A stretch of DNA of 17,622 nt from CAIVVT01 sp963757265 (GTDB lineage: Bacteria; Acidobacteriota; Terriglobia; Bryobacterales; Bryobacteraceae). Within the stretch, counting starts at the first letter, position 1. Each line of letters starts with the position of its first letter. The DNA lies in assembly GCA_963757265.1 (NCBI GenBank), contig CAVWRA010000008.1:1-17622 (forward strand). Reading direction: 5' to 3'. Of this stretch, positions 8,488 to 15,007 are shown one piece after another. The notes beneath the pieces are model-generated. The model worked only from the letters and a program-made list of their open reading frames with translations, was not told the origin of the DNA and made no database searches. Both the position numbers and the translations under genes were made by a program.

Positions 8488-9355
8488 GCCGCACCCGCTG
8501 TCCCAGCAGCCCGGTCGGCCGCACCAGCAGCACGCCGATCAGCACCAGGTTCGGCAGCAAATCCGCCCAGGAGCTGAGATACGTCCGCATCAGCATCAGC
8601 GACTCGCCGAAGATCACCCCGCCCAGCACTGTGCCCAGCGGATTGCCCAGCGACCCGATGATGATCACCGCGAACGAGGTGAGGTCCAGCGGGATGCCCA
8701 GCGACGGCGTGAAGCTGCCGAGCATGAACGGCGCGAACACCCCCGCTACCGCCGCCAATCCCGAGCCCGTGCCGAACGCGATGGCGGAGATGCGGTGCAC
8801 GTCCACCCCGATCGCCACCGCTTCCTCGCGCTGCGCCATGATCGCGCGGGTCTGGCGGCCGAGGCGCGTGCGGTAGAGATACACATACACCCCCGCCAGC
8901 ATCACGACCGACACGCATGCGGCGTACGCCCAGGCGTAGGGGATGGTCTGGCCCAGCAGCGGCACCGGGTGGCCGCCGAGCAGCTTGCTGGGGATCGACC
9001 GTTCGGAGTTGCCGAACAGCATCGCCACCCCCGCCTCGATTGTCTGCGACAGGCCGAAGAACAGGATCAGCGACAGCATCTCAGGCTCCCGCGACCGGAA
9101 CAGGCGCGGCACAAGCAGGTAGTACACCGGCAGGCCCACGACGAAGAACATGGCGAAGCTGATCGCGATCACCGCCGGAGCGGGCAGGCCGAGCCCGCGC
9201 AGCATCCAGAACGCGCCGAACGCGCCCAGCATAATGAAGTCGCCATGCGCCAGGTTGACGATGCGCATGACCCCGAACACCAGGTTCATCCCCACGCCGA
9301 CCAGCGCGTAGTACAGCCCGAAGATGACCCCGGTGGCGAGTGCGTATTGCAGCAT
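8480..9355 (-). CDS. livH: Branched-chain-type ABC transporter permease (LivH)
   Basis: 291-residue inner-membrane permease that pairs with LivM to form the channel. It starts MLQYALATGVIFGLYYALVG and carries the LivH hallmark NLAHGDFIMLGAFGAF at about residues 34-49. The ATPase-contact loop is QREEAVAIGVDVHRISAIAF, and the C-terminal glycine block GSLGNPLGTVLGGVIFGES is near residue 236. Several hydrophobic TM segments cover nearly the whole chain. The start lies 3 bp after the stop of the binding-protein gene, and the end overlaps livM by 8 bases. This order (K-H-M-G-F) is the standard one for the HAAT/branched-chain family. Confidence 0.95.
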   Translation of the reverse strand: MLQYALATGVIFGLYYALVGVGMNLVFGVMRIVNLAHGDFIMLGAFGAFWMLRGLGLPAPAVIAISFAMFFVVGLPVYYLLVPRLFRSREPEMLSLILFFGLSQTIEAGVAMLFGNSERSIPSKLLGGHPVPLLGQTIPYAWAYAACVSVVMLAGVYVYLYRTRLGRQTRAIMAQREEAVAIGVDVHRISAIAFGTGSGLAAVAGVFAPFMLGSFTPSLGIPLDLTSFAVIIIGSLGNPLGTVLGGVIFGESLMLMRTYLSSWADLLPNLVLIGVLLVRPTGLLGQRVRHA

Positions 9356-9358
9356 GGC

Positions 9359-10627
9359 TCAGGGCGCGGGGTAGACCGGCTTCGCCGTGGCGAGGTCGGC
9401 GGGCCATACGATGTTCAGCCCGTCCTGGCCCGTCACCGTCGTCTTGCCCGGCACGATCTGGCCCAACGGCAGGATCTCGCCGCTCTGCGAGCCATCCGGC
9501 GCCAAGATGAACGGGCCGGCCAGGGTTTGCAGGTTGCCGGACAGGGTGAACACGGCCCGTCGCAGCTCGAGCTGATCGAGGTTATCGGCGGCGGCCAGCG
9601 CCTTCTCGATCACCAACCCGGCCTGGTAGCCGGCGAGCGCGTTGTAGCCGAATTCCACGCCCGGCAGATGGTGGCTGGAGATCCAGGCCTCGAACGCCTC
9701 CTTGAAGTGATCGAGATCGAGACCGTAATTGATTTTGAACTCGTAGATCGCCGGGCTGGCCAGGGCGTAGCTGTAGGCGAGCTGGTCGGAGACGCCGTTG
9801 GCGCGCATCAGCGCCATCTCGGTCAGGCCATAGGTGGTGAACAGGAACTTGAACTTGCTGTCATTGTCCTGCATCGCGTGCAGGAAGGCGATCTCGTTGG
9901 CCGGGTAGCCGAACTCCAGCAGCGCGTCCGGCTTGGCCGCTTCCACGTTGTTGACCAGCAGCGTGTAGTCCGTGGTGTTGGCGGGCACGCCGCGGTCGAA
10001 CACCAGCTTGAGCTCGGGGTTCGCCTGCACCGCCTTGCGCACGGCAGTCGCCTGGAACGCGGTGTAGTCGGCCGTGGCGTAGAGCAGCGCTACGGACTTG
10101 ATGCCTAACTTGGGCATTTGCGCTACGAAATCGGCGATCGACTTGGGGTAGCGGTCGGTCGCGGCCAGGGCCAGCAGCACGATGTATGGGTTGTCCGGGC
10201 TGAAGAAGTTCGGGCTGCTGCCTGTCACGTCCCACAGCAACTGCTTGTGGTCGCGCGCCACCGGCACGGCAGAGGCCGTCATCACCGAGGTGGAATCCGA
10301 CAGCAGGATGTCGACCTTGTCCTGCGTGATCAGCTGGTTCGTGAGGTTGGCGGCCAGCGACGGCGAGCTTTGGTCGTCATACGACACCAGCCGCACCGGG
10401 ATCTTCTTGCCGAAGCCCTTAACGAACAGGCCGCCGCCCTTGTTCACCCCGTCCGCCCACCATTCCAGGGCTACATGTAGCGGCACGGACGCGCTGGCGA
10501 GCTGACCGGACCCGGAATATAGGGTGCCGATCTTGATCTCGGACGGTTCGTCCGCCGCCATCGCCGGTGTTGCCACAGCGGCGGGTAGGGCACACAGGAT
10601 CGCGCGAATCCAAGAACTGGCGGTCAT
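9359..10627 (-). CDS. Periplasmic substrate-binding protein of the branched-chain ABC family (LivK-like)
   Basis: 422-residue exported protein and first gene of the operon. A Sec signal (SSWIRAILCALPAAVATPAMA) ends around residue 25 with an Ala-x-Ala site before ADEPSEIKIGTLYSGSG, the first strand of a type-I periplasmic binding fold. Further family features are DILLSDSTSVMTASAVPVAR, SSPNFFSPDNPYI, and a second lobe with VALLYATADYTAFQATAVRK. A good Shine-Dalgarno (AGGGAGGG) precedes the ATG. Binding proteins of this group take amino acids, urea, aromatic acids or other carboxylates. The beta-oxidation genes downstream favour an organic acid over an amino acid, but this is inference. The symbol livK is not asserted because the ligand is unknown. 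Confidence 0.92.
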   Translation of the reverse strand: MTASSWIRAILCALPAAVATPAMAADEPSEIKIGTLYSGSGQLASASVPLHVALEWWADGVNKGGGLFVKGFGKKIPVRLVSYDDQSSPSLAANLTNQLITQDKVDILLSDSTSVMTASAVPVARDHKQLLWDVTGSSPNFFSPDNPYIVLLALAATDRYPKSIADFVAQMPKLGIKSVALLYATADYTAFQATAVRKAVQANPELKLVFDRGVPANTTDYTLLVNNVEAAKPDALLEFGYPANEIAFLHAMQDNDSKFKFLFTTYGLTEMALMRANGVSDQLAYSYALASPAIYEFKINYGLDLDHFKEAFEAWISSHHLPGVEFGYNALAGYQAGLVIEKALAAADNLDQLELRRAVFTLSGNLQTLAGPFILAPDGSQSGEILPLGQIVPGKTTVTGQDGLNIVWPADLATAKPVYPAP

Positions 10628-10631
10628 GTAG

Positions 10632-10639
10632 CCCTCCCT
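10632..10639 (-). promoter_or_regulatory. Strong ribosome-binding site of the binding-protein gene
   Basis: On the minus strand AGGGAGGG lies 4-5 bases before the ATG at 10627. It is the strongest Shine-Dalgarno among the operon genes, in keeping with the need for excess binding protein. It supports the chosen start. Confidence 0.65.
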
Positions 10640-10679
10640 CGAGATCTGCCTTGAGGCTGGCAGTTAAGCTGCACGTTAG

Positions 10680-10698
10680 GGCCGCTTCAGGGCAGCGG
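10680..10698. repeat. Short inverted repeat upstream of the liv operon
   Basis: GCCGCT and AGCGGC arms enclose a 7-base loop, roughly 55 bp upstream of the first gene on the minus strand. A second weak pair (CTGCC/GGCAG) lies at 10648-10665. These could be an operator or a leader hairpin. No convincing -35/-10 pair could be assigned in the 170 bp of non-coding sequence between the operon and the plus-strand genes. Confidence 0.3.
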
Positions 10699-10800
10699 CC
10701 TAGATGCGGAGCCGATCTTGGCGGTATCATGGCGCAAACTCACCAAGCGCATGGCTGACATCCGTCAAGCGTCCCTGATGGGGCTTGGCAATGCCAACGC

Positions 10801-11106
10801 TTGCTTTCGCTGGTGTTGTTCGCCGCGGGCCTGCCTTCCGCTTCGGCTAACACGCTCTCGCCCGCGGTCGACGCCCGCTTCCGGGCCTCGCTCGGTTCGT
10901 TTCACCTGATCAATGCGCAGGACTCGGCGCTCGCGGCGGCTCGCGCCATCAGGATCGTCGCGGCCGGCAGCGTCGACACCACAGAATCAATGGCTGCGCG
11001 AATGGCGTTCCTGTCGCAGCCGCTCGATCAGTTCCTCATCCTCAACGGCCTCGAGCGCGGCGTTCCGCTCGTCGCGGGCCAACGCTACAAGATCGTGGCC
11101 GAATGA
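10801..11106 (+). CDS. Short exported protein with LysM-like tail; possible internally deleted M48 peptidase
   Basis: 101 residues from a TTG start. The N-terminus (LSLVLFAAGLPSASA) looks like a signal peptide. The rest ends in a LysM-like pattern: RIVAAGSVDTTESMAARM, PLDQFLILNGLERG, then VAGQRYKIV. This tail is what I recall at the C-terminus of alphaproteobacterial periplasmic M48 metalloproteases (FRLINA... then a GDTxxSLA...LNGL...GQ..KIV block), but no HExxH catalytic core is present. Either a signal peptide has been joined to the peptidase tail by an internal deletion of several hundred codons, or this is a small stand-alone LysM-like protein. Its stop overlaps the rdgB start (ATGA), so the two are probably co-translated. 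The start is uncertain. Confidence 0.5.
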   Translation: MLSLVLFAAGLPSASANTLSPAVDARFRASLGSFHLINAQDSALAAARAIRIVAAGSVDTTESMAARMAFLSQPLDQFLILNGLERGVPLVAGQRYKIVAE

Positions 11107-11753
11107 ATTCTGACGCTCAGGCCGCCGGCGCGCTTCGTCGCCTGTCGGGACGAATTGTCGCGGCGACCCATAACGCCGGCAAGCTGCGGGAACTCCGCGA
11201 GCTCCTGAGGCCCCACGGCGTTGGGGCCGTCGGCGCGGCGGAGCTGGGCCTCATCGACCCCGAGGAGACCGGTCTCACCTTCCGCGACAACGCCAAGCTG
11301 AAGGCCGAGGCGGCGGCGCGAGCTTCGGCGGCGCCCGCGCTTGCCGACGACTCGGGACTTTGCGTCGAGGCGCTCGGCGATGCTCCCGGCGTCTATTCCG
11401 CGCGCTGGGCAGGCGACTCCAAGGACTTCGGGGCGGCGATGGCGCGCGTCGAAGAGGAGCTGCGCGCCGCCGGCGCGCCGCGGTCCTGGCGGGCCCATTT
11501 CGTCAGCGTCCTCGCCCTCGCCTGGCCCGACGGACGGACCGAGACCTTCGAGGGCCGCGTCGACGGCGAGCTTGTTTTCCCCCCGCGCGGGACTGCGGGC
11601 TTCGGCTACGATCCCATCTTCAGGCCGGACGGCCATGTCCGCACCTTCGGCGAGATGAGCGCCGTGGAGAAGCACGGCATTCCCCCGGACGGATCGCTCG
11701 CCCTGTCGCACCGCGCGAGAGCCTTCCAGAAGTTCGCCCGCGTCTGGCTCTGA
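11103..11753 (+). CDS. rdgB: dITP/XTP pyrophosphatase (non-canonical purine NTP phosphatase)
   Basis: 216 residues, complete. It hydrolyses dITP, ITP and XTP to monophosphates and so keeps deaminated purines out of DNA and RNA. Motifs: ATHNAGKLRELRELL at about residues 21-35 (nucleotide binding), TFRDNAKLKAEAAA, the acidic catalytic stretch LADDSGLCVEAL, GVYSARWAG, GFGYDPIF, and the C-terminal TFGEM...EKHGIPPDG then SHRARAF. The loop between EKH and SHRARAF is longer than in E. coli RdgB, as is common in Rhizobiales-type alphaproteobacteria. The ATG overlaps the stop of the upstream small exported protein. It is one of the few fully intact genes on the right side, surrounded by broken ones. 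Confidence 0.95.
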   Translation: MNSDAQAAGALRRLSGRIVAATHNAGKLRELRELLRPHGVGAVGAAELGLIDPEETGLTFRDNAKLKAEAAARASAAPALADDSGLCVEALGDAPGVYSARWAGDSKDFGAAMARVEEELRAAGAPRSWRAHFVSVLALAWPDGRTETFEGRVDGELVFPPRGTAGFGYDPIFRPDGHVRTFGEMSAVEKHGIPPDGSLALSHRARAFQKFARVWL

Positions 11754-12046
11754 TCCGGGCGGCCTGCCGAGCATATCGTTGGGGAGAAAGTCCGTCCGAG
11801 AGCTGCGCATCGAAACCGCGTCTCAGGAGTTCGTCCCTCACCAGTCGCGCGCCCGCCGGGCCTGCCGGAATGCGCGACCTGCGCCTCCTTTTGGCTTTGC
11901 GGGCAAATCGGCGGCGGATCGCGCCAGCCTAAGGTGCGCGGTGGCGGTCCTGCGGAACCTTGTTCGAGCAGATGTTTTCTTGGCGGGCCCTTCCTATGGT
12001 GGCCAGAGTGCCTTCTCGCGCCTGTCGTCCCGTCGGAGCGCGGAAC
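11754..12046 (+). other. Spacer with no recognisable gene
   Basis: About 290 bp of GC-rich sequence between rdgB and the MaoC-type gene. Open frames exist in several phases but none shows a known motif. I see no tRNA, terminator with T-tract, or clear promoter. The last 12 bases contain the GGAG (12035-12038) that supports the GTG start of the following gene. Confidence 0.5.
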
Positions 12047-12910
12047 GTGAACTTGGACTTCGTGCGCCAGCTGCGCTTCGAGCCCATCGTCCAGCGTTAC
12101 GACGAACGCGACTCTGCGCTCTACGCCCTGAGCCTTGGGATGGGTGAGGATCCGCTCGACGAGGACGAATTGCCTTTCGTCTATGAGGGACGTGGACCGC
12201 GCGCGGTTCCAAGCCAATGCGTGACGCTCTGCTGGCCGCCCTTCTGGCACAAGGAACCGGCAGCGCAGATTTCCTGGCGACGCATCTTGCACGGCGAGGA
12301 GAGCTTTACGCTGAGCCGGCCGCTACCGGCACAGGCGGCAGCGCGGCCATCACTCTATCGTGGCCGTCGACGACAAGGGTTCGACGCGGGGAGCGGTTCT
12401 TTACACCGCGCAGGATCTGGTAGAGGCAGAAAACGGCGAACCATTGGCCAGCCTGCAGTCGGCAGAATTCCTGCGGGACGAGGGCGGCTCTGGCGGCTTC
12501 GGCGCACCGCCGACCCTGACGCGACCGATGGGATCGGTCGACGAACCGACCGCGGTGGTCGACTATCGAACTTCGCCTCAAGCGGCGCTGCTCTACAGGC
12601 AAGCGAGCCGCGACTACATGCCGATTCACGCCGACCCCGACATTGCGCGAGACGCAGGCTTCGAACGCCCGATTTTGCATGGATTGAATACGTTCGGCCT
12701 GGCGTGCCGGGCTGCGCTCAAGCATTTCGCGCCGCGCCATCCGGAAAAACTCATATCGATGTCGGTTCGGTTCGCGGCGCCGGCCTATCCCGGCGACACC
12801 ATTCGCATCGAACTTTTCGCGACGACGGAAGGAGTGCGTTTCCGCGCGCGCGCATTGGAGCGACGCGTTTTGGTCTTGGAACGAGACGTAAGACGAAGCG
12901 GGCGGCGTGA
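12047..12910 (+). pseudogene. MaoC-type (R)-specific enoyl-CoA hydratase family, frameshifted
   Basis: Double hot-dog hydratase of the MaoC/HsdB type, expected to hydrate 2-enoyl-CoAs. The GTG start at 12047 has GGAG 8 bases upstream. The N-terminal half reads FVRQLRFEPIVQRYDERDSA, LSLGMGEDPLDEDELPFVYE and then HGEESFTLSRPLPAQ. It goes out of frame near 12340 and resumes as GHHSIVAVDDKGSTRGAVLY. The hydratase-2 motif YRQASRDYMPIHADPDIAR (Asp and His of the active site) is followed by GFERPILHGLNTFGL and RFAAPAYPGDTIRIELFA. Both halves are well conserved apart from the single frame break. The C-terminal end is uncertain: the second-half frame runs on past 12910 without a credible tail, and a stop at 12910 in the first frame is used as a nominal end. 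Confidence 0.8.
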
Positions 12911-12970
12911 TCGGCATGGGCCGCACGGAAGCCAAGTCCGGGCTCCGATGGCGACAAAGTCGGGGGCTTC

Positions 12971-13069
12971 GCTGCCGCGCGATGTCTCTGTTTTTCGCTC
13001 GCTTTCCTTGCGCCAGATATCGTTAAGGCGGCAGTCGAAGGACGCCTGCCGCGCGGCTACGGTGCAGGC
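12971..13069 (+). pseudogene. Remnant of a large serine recombinase C-terminus
   Basis: One reading frame gives SLAFLAPDIVKAAVEGRLPR followed by GYG. This is the recurring tail segment of resolvase/recombinase-family proteins of phages and transposons (RLAFLAPDIVxAIVxGRxP...). No start, catalytic Ser domain or zinc ribbon is present in the surrounding 200 bp. It is a short orphan piece, a scar of a lost mobile element lying between the MaoC-type gene and the IS6-type element. Confidence 0.5.
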
Positions 13070-13096
13070 TCACGAGGGCGCTGTCACATTGCCGCG

Positions 13097-13834
13097 CGAA
13101 GAGCACGAGAGGTCTACGCCTTACGGATTTTTAAGCCGCCGCGACGGCCTCACGCCACGTGGTCATCGCTGCGGCGCGTAGCACGCGGTGAGATTGAGCT
13201 GACGTGAGATGGCGTTGGGCGTTGAAAGTGTTGTAGACGGCGGCGTGGGTTGAGAGGAACTTCTGGGCTGAGCCCGCGCTCTTGAAGCGTTGCATCTTGC
13301 GCTCCCGCCGTCGGGTCGGCTGATGCGAATTCTCGGCCCGATTGTTCTTCCATCGCCCGCGGTCATGCAAGTGGTCGATGCCGAGGTCGAGGGTCGCTGC
13401 GCCGTAGGACCGCAAATCATCCGTGACCATTCGCTCGGGAACGACGGCGTATTTCCTTAGAAGTTTGCGCATCAGTTTCAACGCGGCGTGCTTGTTGCGC
13501 TTGGACTGGACCAGCACATCCAGAACCTCGCCCTCGGCGTCGACGGCGCGCCACAGGTAAACCATGCGCCCATCGATTTTCAGATAGACCTCGTCAAGAT
13601 GCCAGATCGAATGCGGTTTGGGACGGCGCTTGCGCAATTCCGCTGCAATGATCGGCCCGAAATGACTTACCCAGCGTCGGACTGTCTCGTACGAAATTGC
13701 AATTCCGCGCTCGGCGAGCAAATCCTCGACGTCACGATAGCTAAGCGTGAACCGGAGATAGAGCCAGATCGCCTGGTGAATGATCTCCGCAGGGAACCGA
13801 TATCCGGAGTAGCTGATTTTCGTCATGCTCTTCG
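13097..13834 (-). mobile_element. IS6-family insertion sequence; limits tentative
   Basis: The element carries the complete transposase at 13131-13826. A 12 bp inverted pair (CGAAGAGCACGA at 13097-13108 and its complement at 13823-13834, 11 of 12 matching) brackets the gene and would give a 738 bp element, a plausible IS6 size. However, the right copy overlaps the transposase start codon, the sequence does not resemble usual IS6 termini, and I see no 8 bp target duplication. The true ends may be missing on the right, where the oxidoreductase fragment begins directly after the ATG. Confidence 0.45.
13131..13826 (-). CDS. IS6-family DDE transposase
   Basis: 231 residues, intact. It starts with the family N-terminus MTKISYSGYRFPAEIIHQAI and a helix-turn-helix-like block (LSYRDVEDLLAERGIAISYE). 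The catalytic DDE residues are visible: Asp78 in WHLDEVYLKI, Asp136 in RMVTDDLRSYG and Glu165 in WKNNRAENSHQPTRRRER. The tail (STHAAVYNTFNAQRHL) is also typical. IS6 elements move by replicative cointegrate formation and by recombination between copies, so a copy here could have caused the adjoining rearrangements. Its ATG is the junction to foreign sequence, and no promoter or ribosome site is evident upstream. Expression would have to come from outside. Confidence 0.92.
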   Translation of the reverse strand: MTKISYSGYRFPAEIIHQAIWLYLRFTLSYRDVEDLLAERGIAISYETVRRWVSHFGPIIAAELRKRRPKPHSIWHLDEVYLKIDGRMVYLWRAVDAEGEVLDVLVQSKRNKHAALKLMRKLLRKYAVVPERMVTDDLRSYGAATLDLGIDHLHDRGRWKNNRAENSHQPTRRRERKMQRFKSAGSAQKFLSTHAAVYNTFNAQRHLTSAQSHRVLRAAAMTTWREAVAAA

Positions 13835-14080
13835 GCTACCAAGCCGCCGACGCCGTGACAACGCCTCCGGGGCCGTTCGGCGGCCTGCTCGGTGCCGTCG
13901 AGATGTGCAACAACAACGGCCATTGCCGCAAGTTCGACGCCGGCGTGATGGCCCGAGCTATCGCGCACGCGCGACGAGCAGCATCTCGTGCGCGGCCGCG
14001 CCAATACGCTGCGGCTCGCCCTCAGCGGCCAGCTCGGCAAGGAGGCGTTGGCCTCGAGCGACGTGGCGGAGGCGCTGAAG
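13827..14080 (+). pseudogene. Fragment of an FAD-linked oxidase / Fe-S oxidoreductase (GlpC-like fusion)
   Basis: Directly after the transposase start codon the plus strand reads LFGYQAADAVTT, FGGLLGAVEMCNNNGHCRK and FDAGVM. After a frame break near 13950 it continues with RDEQHLVRGRANTLRLALSG, then QLGKEALASSDVAEALKL. This order is the junction between the FAD-oxidase C-terminal domain and the 4Fe-4S cluster domain in large D-2-hydroxyacid dehydrogenase-type proteins (normally ~900-1000 residues). The Cys-Pro and CxxCxxC segments expected after GVM and after EALKL are lost. Both the N-terminal bulk and the C-terminus are absent. On the right it stops where group II intron sequence begins. 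Confidence 0.65.
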
Positions 14081-14082
14081 CT

Positions 14083-14330
14083 CTTGCCCAGGTCGTCGCG
14101 GGCTATTTCGCCTATCACGCCGTGCCAACCAATGGTTTGGCGCTGACGGCGTTCCCGATATCATGTCGTCGTCCTCTGGCACCGTTGGCTGTGCCGGCGC
14201 AGTCAGCGAGCGGGATTGACATTGGACGCGGATGGCGAAATTGGCCGACGAGTTCCTCCCCAAGCCGCAAATCCTCCATCCGTGGCCAAGCGTGCGGTTC
14301 GCCGTCAGACACCCGAGGCAAGAGCCGTAT
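14083..14330 (+). pseudogene. 3' end of a group II intron-encoded reverse transcriptase/maturase (LtrA-type), frameshifted
   Basis: Only the C-terminal region remains: LAQVVAGYFAYHAVPTN, then after a shift near 14151 FRYHVVVLWHRWLCRRSQRA, and after another shift near 14222 MAKLADEFLPKPQILHPWP and SVRFAVRHPR. These are the closing blocks of maturases of bacterial group II introns (GYFAYHAVPTN...LPKPRILHPWP). The RT catalytic YADD region is absent. The reading frame runs on into domain V of the intron RNA (EPYAGIP...RICAG), which is usual for this intron subgroup as I recall it. It joins the oxidoreductase fragment without spacer. Confidence 0.75.
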
Positions 14331-14393
14331 GCGGGAATCCCGCCAGTACGAATCTGTGCGGGGCGCTCAGAAATGGGCGTCCCTACCGCGAAC
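14322..14393 (+). ncRNA. Group II intron domains V and VI (3' end remnant)
   Basis: 14322-14354 has the domain V form: GAGCCGTAT opening, a GCGGG/CCCGC stem around a short AAT loop, and closing arm ...GTACGAATC. In a functional domain V the lower stem GAGCCG pairs fully with CGGNTC. Here the triad C has no partner (A instead of G), so the ribozyme is probably dead. The following G-rich/C-rich hairpin and the CTACCGCGA sequence fit domain VI and an intron 3' end near 14392. Domains I-IV are absent. Confidence 0.65.
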
Positions 14394-14523
14394 TCGCGCG
14401 GATTTCAGGCCGAAAATCGCGAAGTTTTGAGAGATTGTCGGCTGGCCGGATCTTTAAGGCTTGCGCTTGTCGACGAAAATGACACACTTGAGGATCGCAA
14501 TTGATGCCCGCGAGGACCGTCTG
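14394..14523 (+). other. Non-coding boundary between intron scar and accessory islet
   Basis: Base composition drops in GC from here. An imperfect palindrome (TCGCG..ATTT / AAATCGCGA, about 14394-14420) followed by GTTTT could be a weak terminator or the former intron target. GAGGA at 14511-14515 is the probable ribosome site for the next gene. Confidence 0.35.
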
Positions 14524-14874
14524 ATGCTTGACGCATCTTGGTCATGGCTAACGGACCCCGCCAATCGGGACGTGATCGCGTGGATTTGCGGCGGATTTGT
14601 CGTTATCATCGGCGGCGTTTGGGGGGTCGTGAAATTCTTCGCCAAGAACGCTCCGAGCGTGAGAGCGGATAGGGGCGGCGTCGCGGCTGGCGGGAGCATC
14701 ACCAACAGTTCGATCAATACTGGAGAGCGTGACGCATTACCAGGTAAACTCAACGTCGATCCGCCGAAGCCGAAGCCCCGAAAGGACGACCGTTTTAGCC
14801 CTTCAGAGATTGGGGTTATAAAGGGGACGATGGTAGAGGCGAGAGGAAAAGGGCAATTTACAGTGCCTAGCTGA
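14524..14874 (+). CDS. Small membrane-anchored protein with Gly-rich GGVAAGG linker, unknown function
   Basis: 116 residues from the ATG at 14524, preferred because GAGGA stands 8 bases upstream; longer in-frame starts upstream lack a site. An N-terminal polar stretch (MLDASWSWLTDPANRDVI) precedes one hydrophobic segment at about residues 20-40 (AWICGGFVVIIGGVWGVVKF). Next comes RADRGGVAAGGSITNSSINT, a low-complexity G/S/N motif I recall from bacterial proteins linked to TPR, STAND-type or other effector systems. A basic Pro/Lys stretch (VDPPKPKPRKDDR) follows. The C-terminus may be truncated. Likely an inner-membrane adaptor with a cytoplasmic tail; the role is not known. Composition differs from the GC-rich operon to the left. 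Confidence 0.6.
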   Translation: MLDASWSWLTDPANRDVIAWICGGFVVIIGGVWGVVKFFAKNAPSVRADRGGVAAGGSITNSSINTGERDALPGKLNVDPPKPKPRKDDRFSPSEIGVIKGTMVEARGKGQFTVPS

Positions 14875-15007
14875 AGCAGCATCTCACTTCTACTAGAAAG
14901 AACCGTCAAACGGATAGAACCGGAAGTTATCAAATCCTCCGAAGACGGCGCAACCCCGTAACCATCCTTCGAATGAGGCTCATGACAAAGTTGGGTGCGT
15001 GGACCGC
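14875..15007 (+). other. Short spacer, nothing recognised
   Basis: 133 bp, AT-richer than the left half of the window. No hairpin with T-tract and no clear promoter. The long minus-strand open frame across it has no recognisable motifs. Confidence 0.4.

Noticed and set aside
8402..10108. A 568-codon open frame on the plus strand
   Set aside because: It runs antisense to livM, livH and the binding-protein gene. Its product is His/Arg/Gln-rich with no motif, typical of an antisense shadow in GC-rich DNA.
10628..10800. Promoter for the liv operon
   Set aside because: No -35/-10 pair with acceptable spacing could be identified with confidence; only short inverted repeats are reported.
11085..11810. 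A minus-strand open frame over rdgB
   Set aside because: Fully antisense to a well-conserved intact gene; composition is that of a shadow.
13097..13834. Confirmed IS6 terminal repeats with target duplication
   Set aside because: A 12 bp inverted pair exists, but it overlaps the start codon, does not look like usual IS6 ends and has no matching flanks. It is kept only as a tentative limit.
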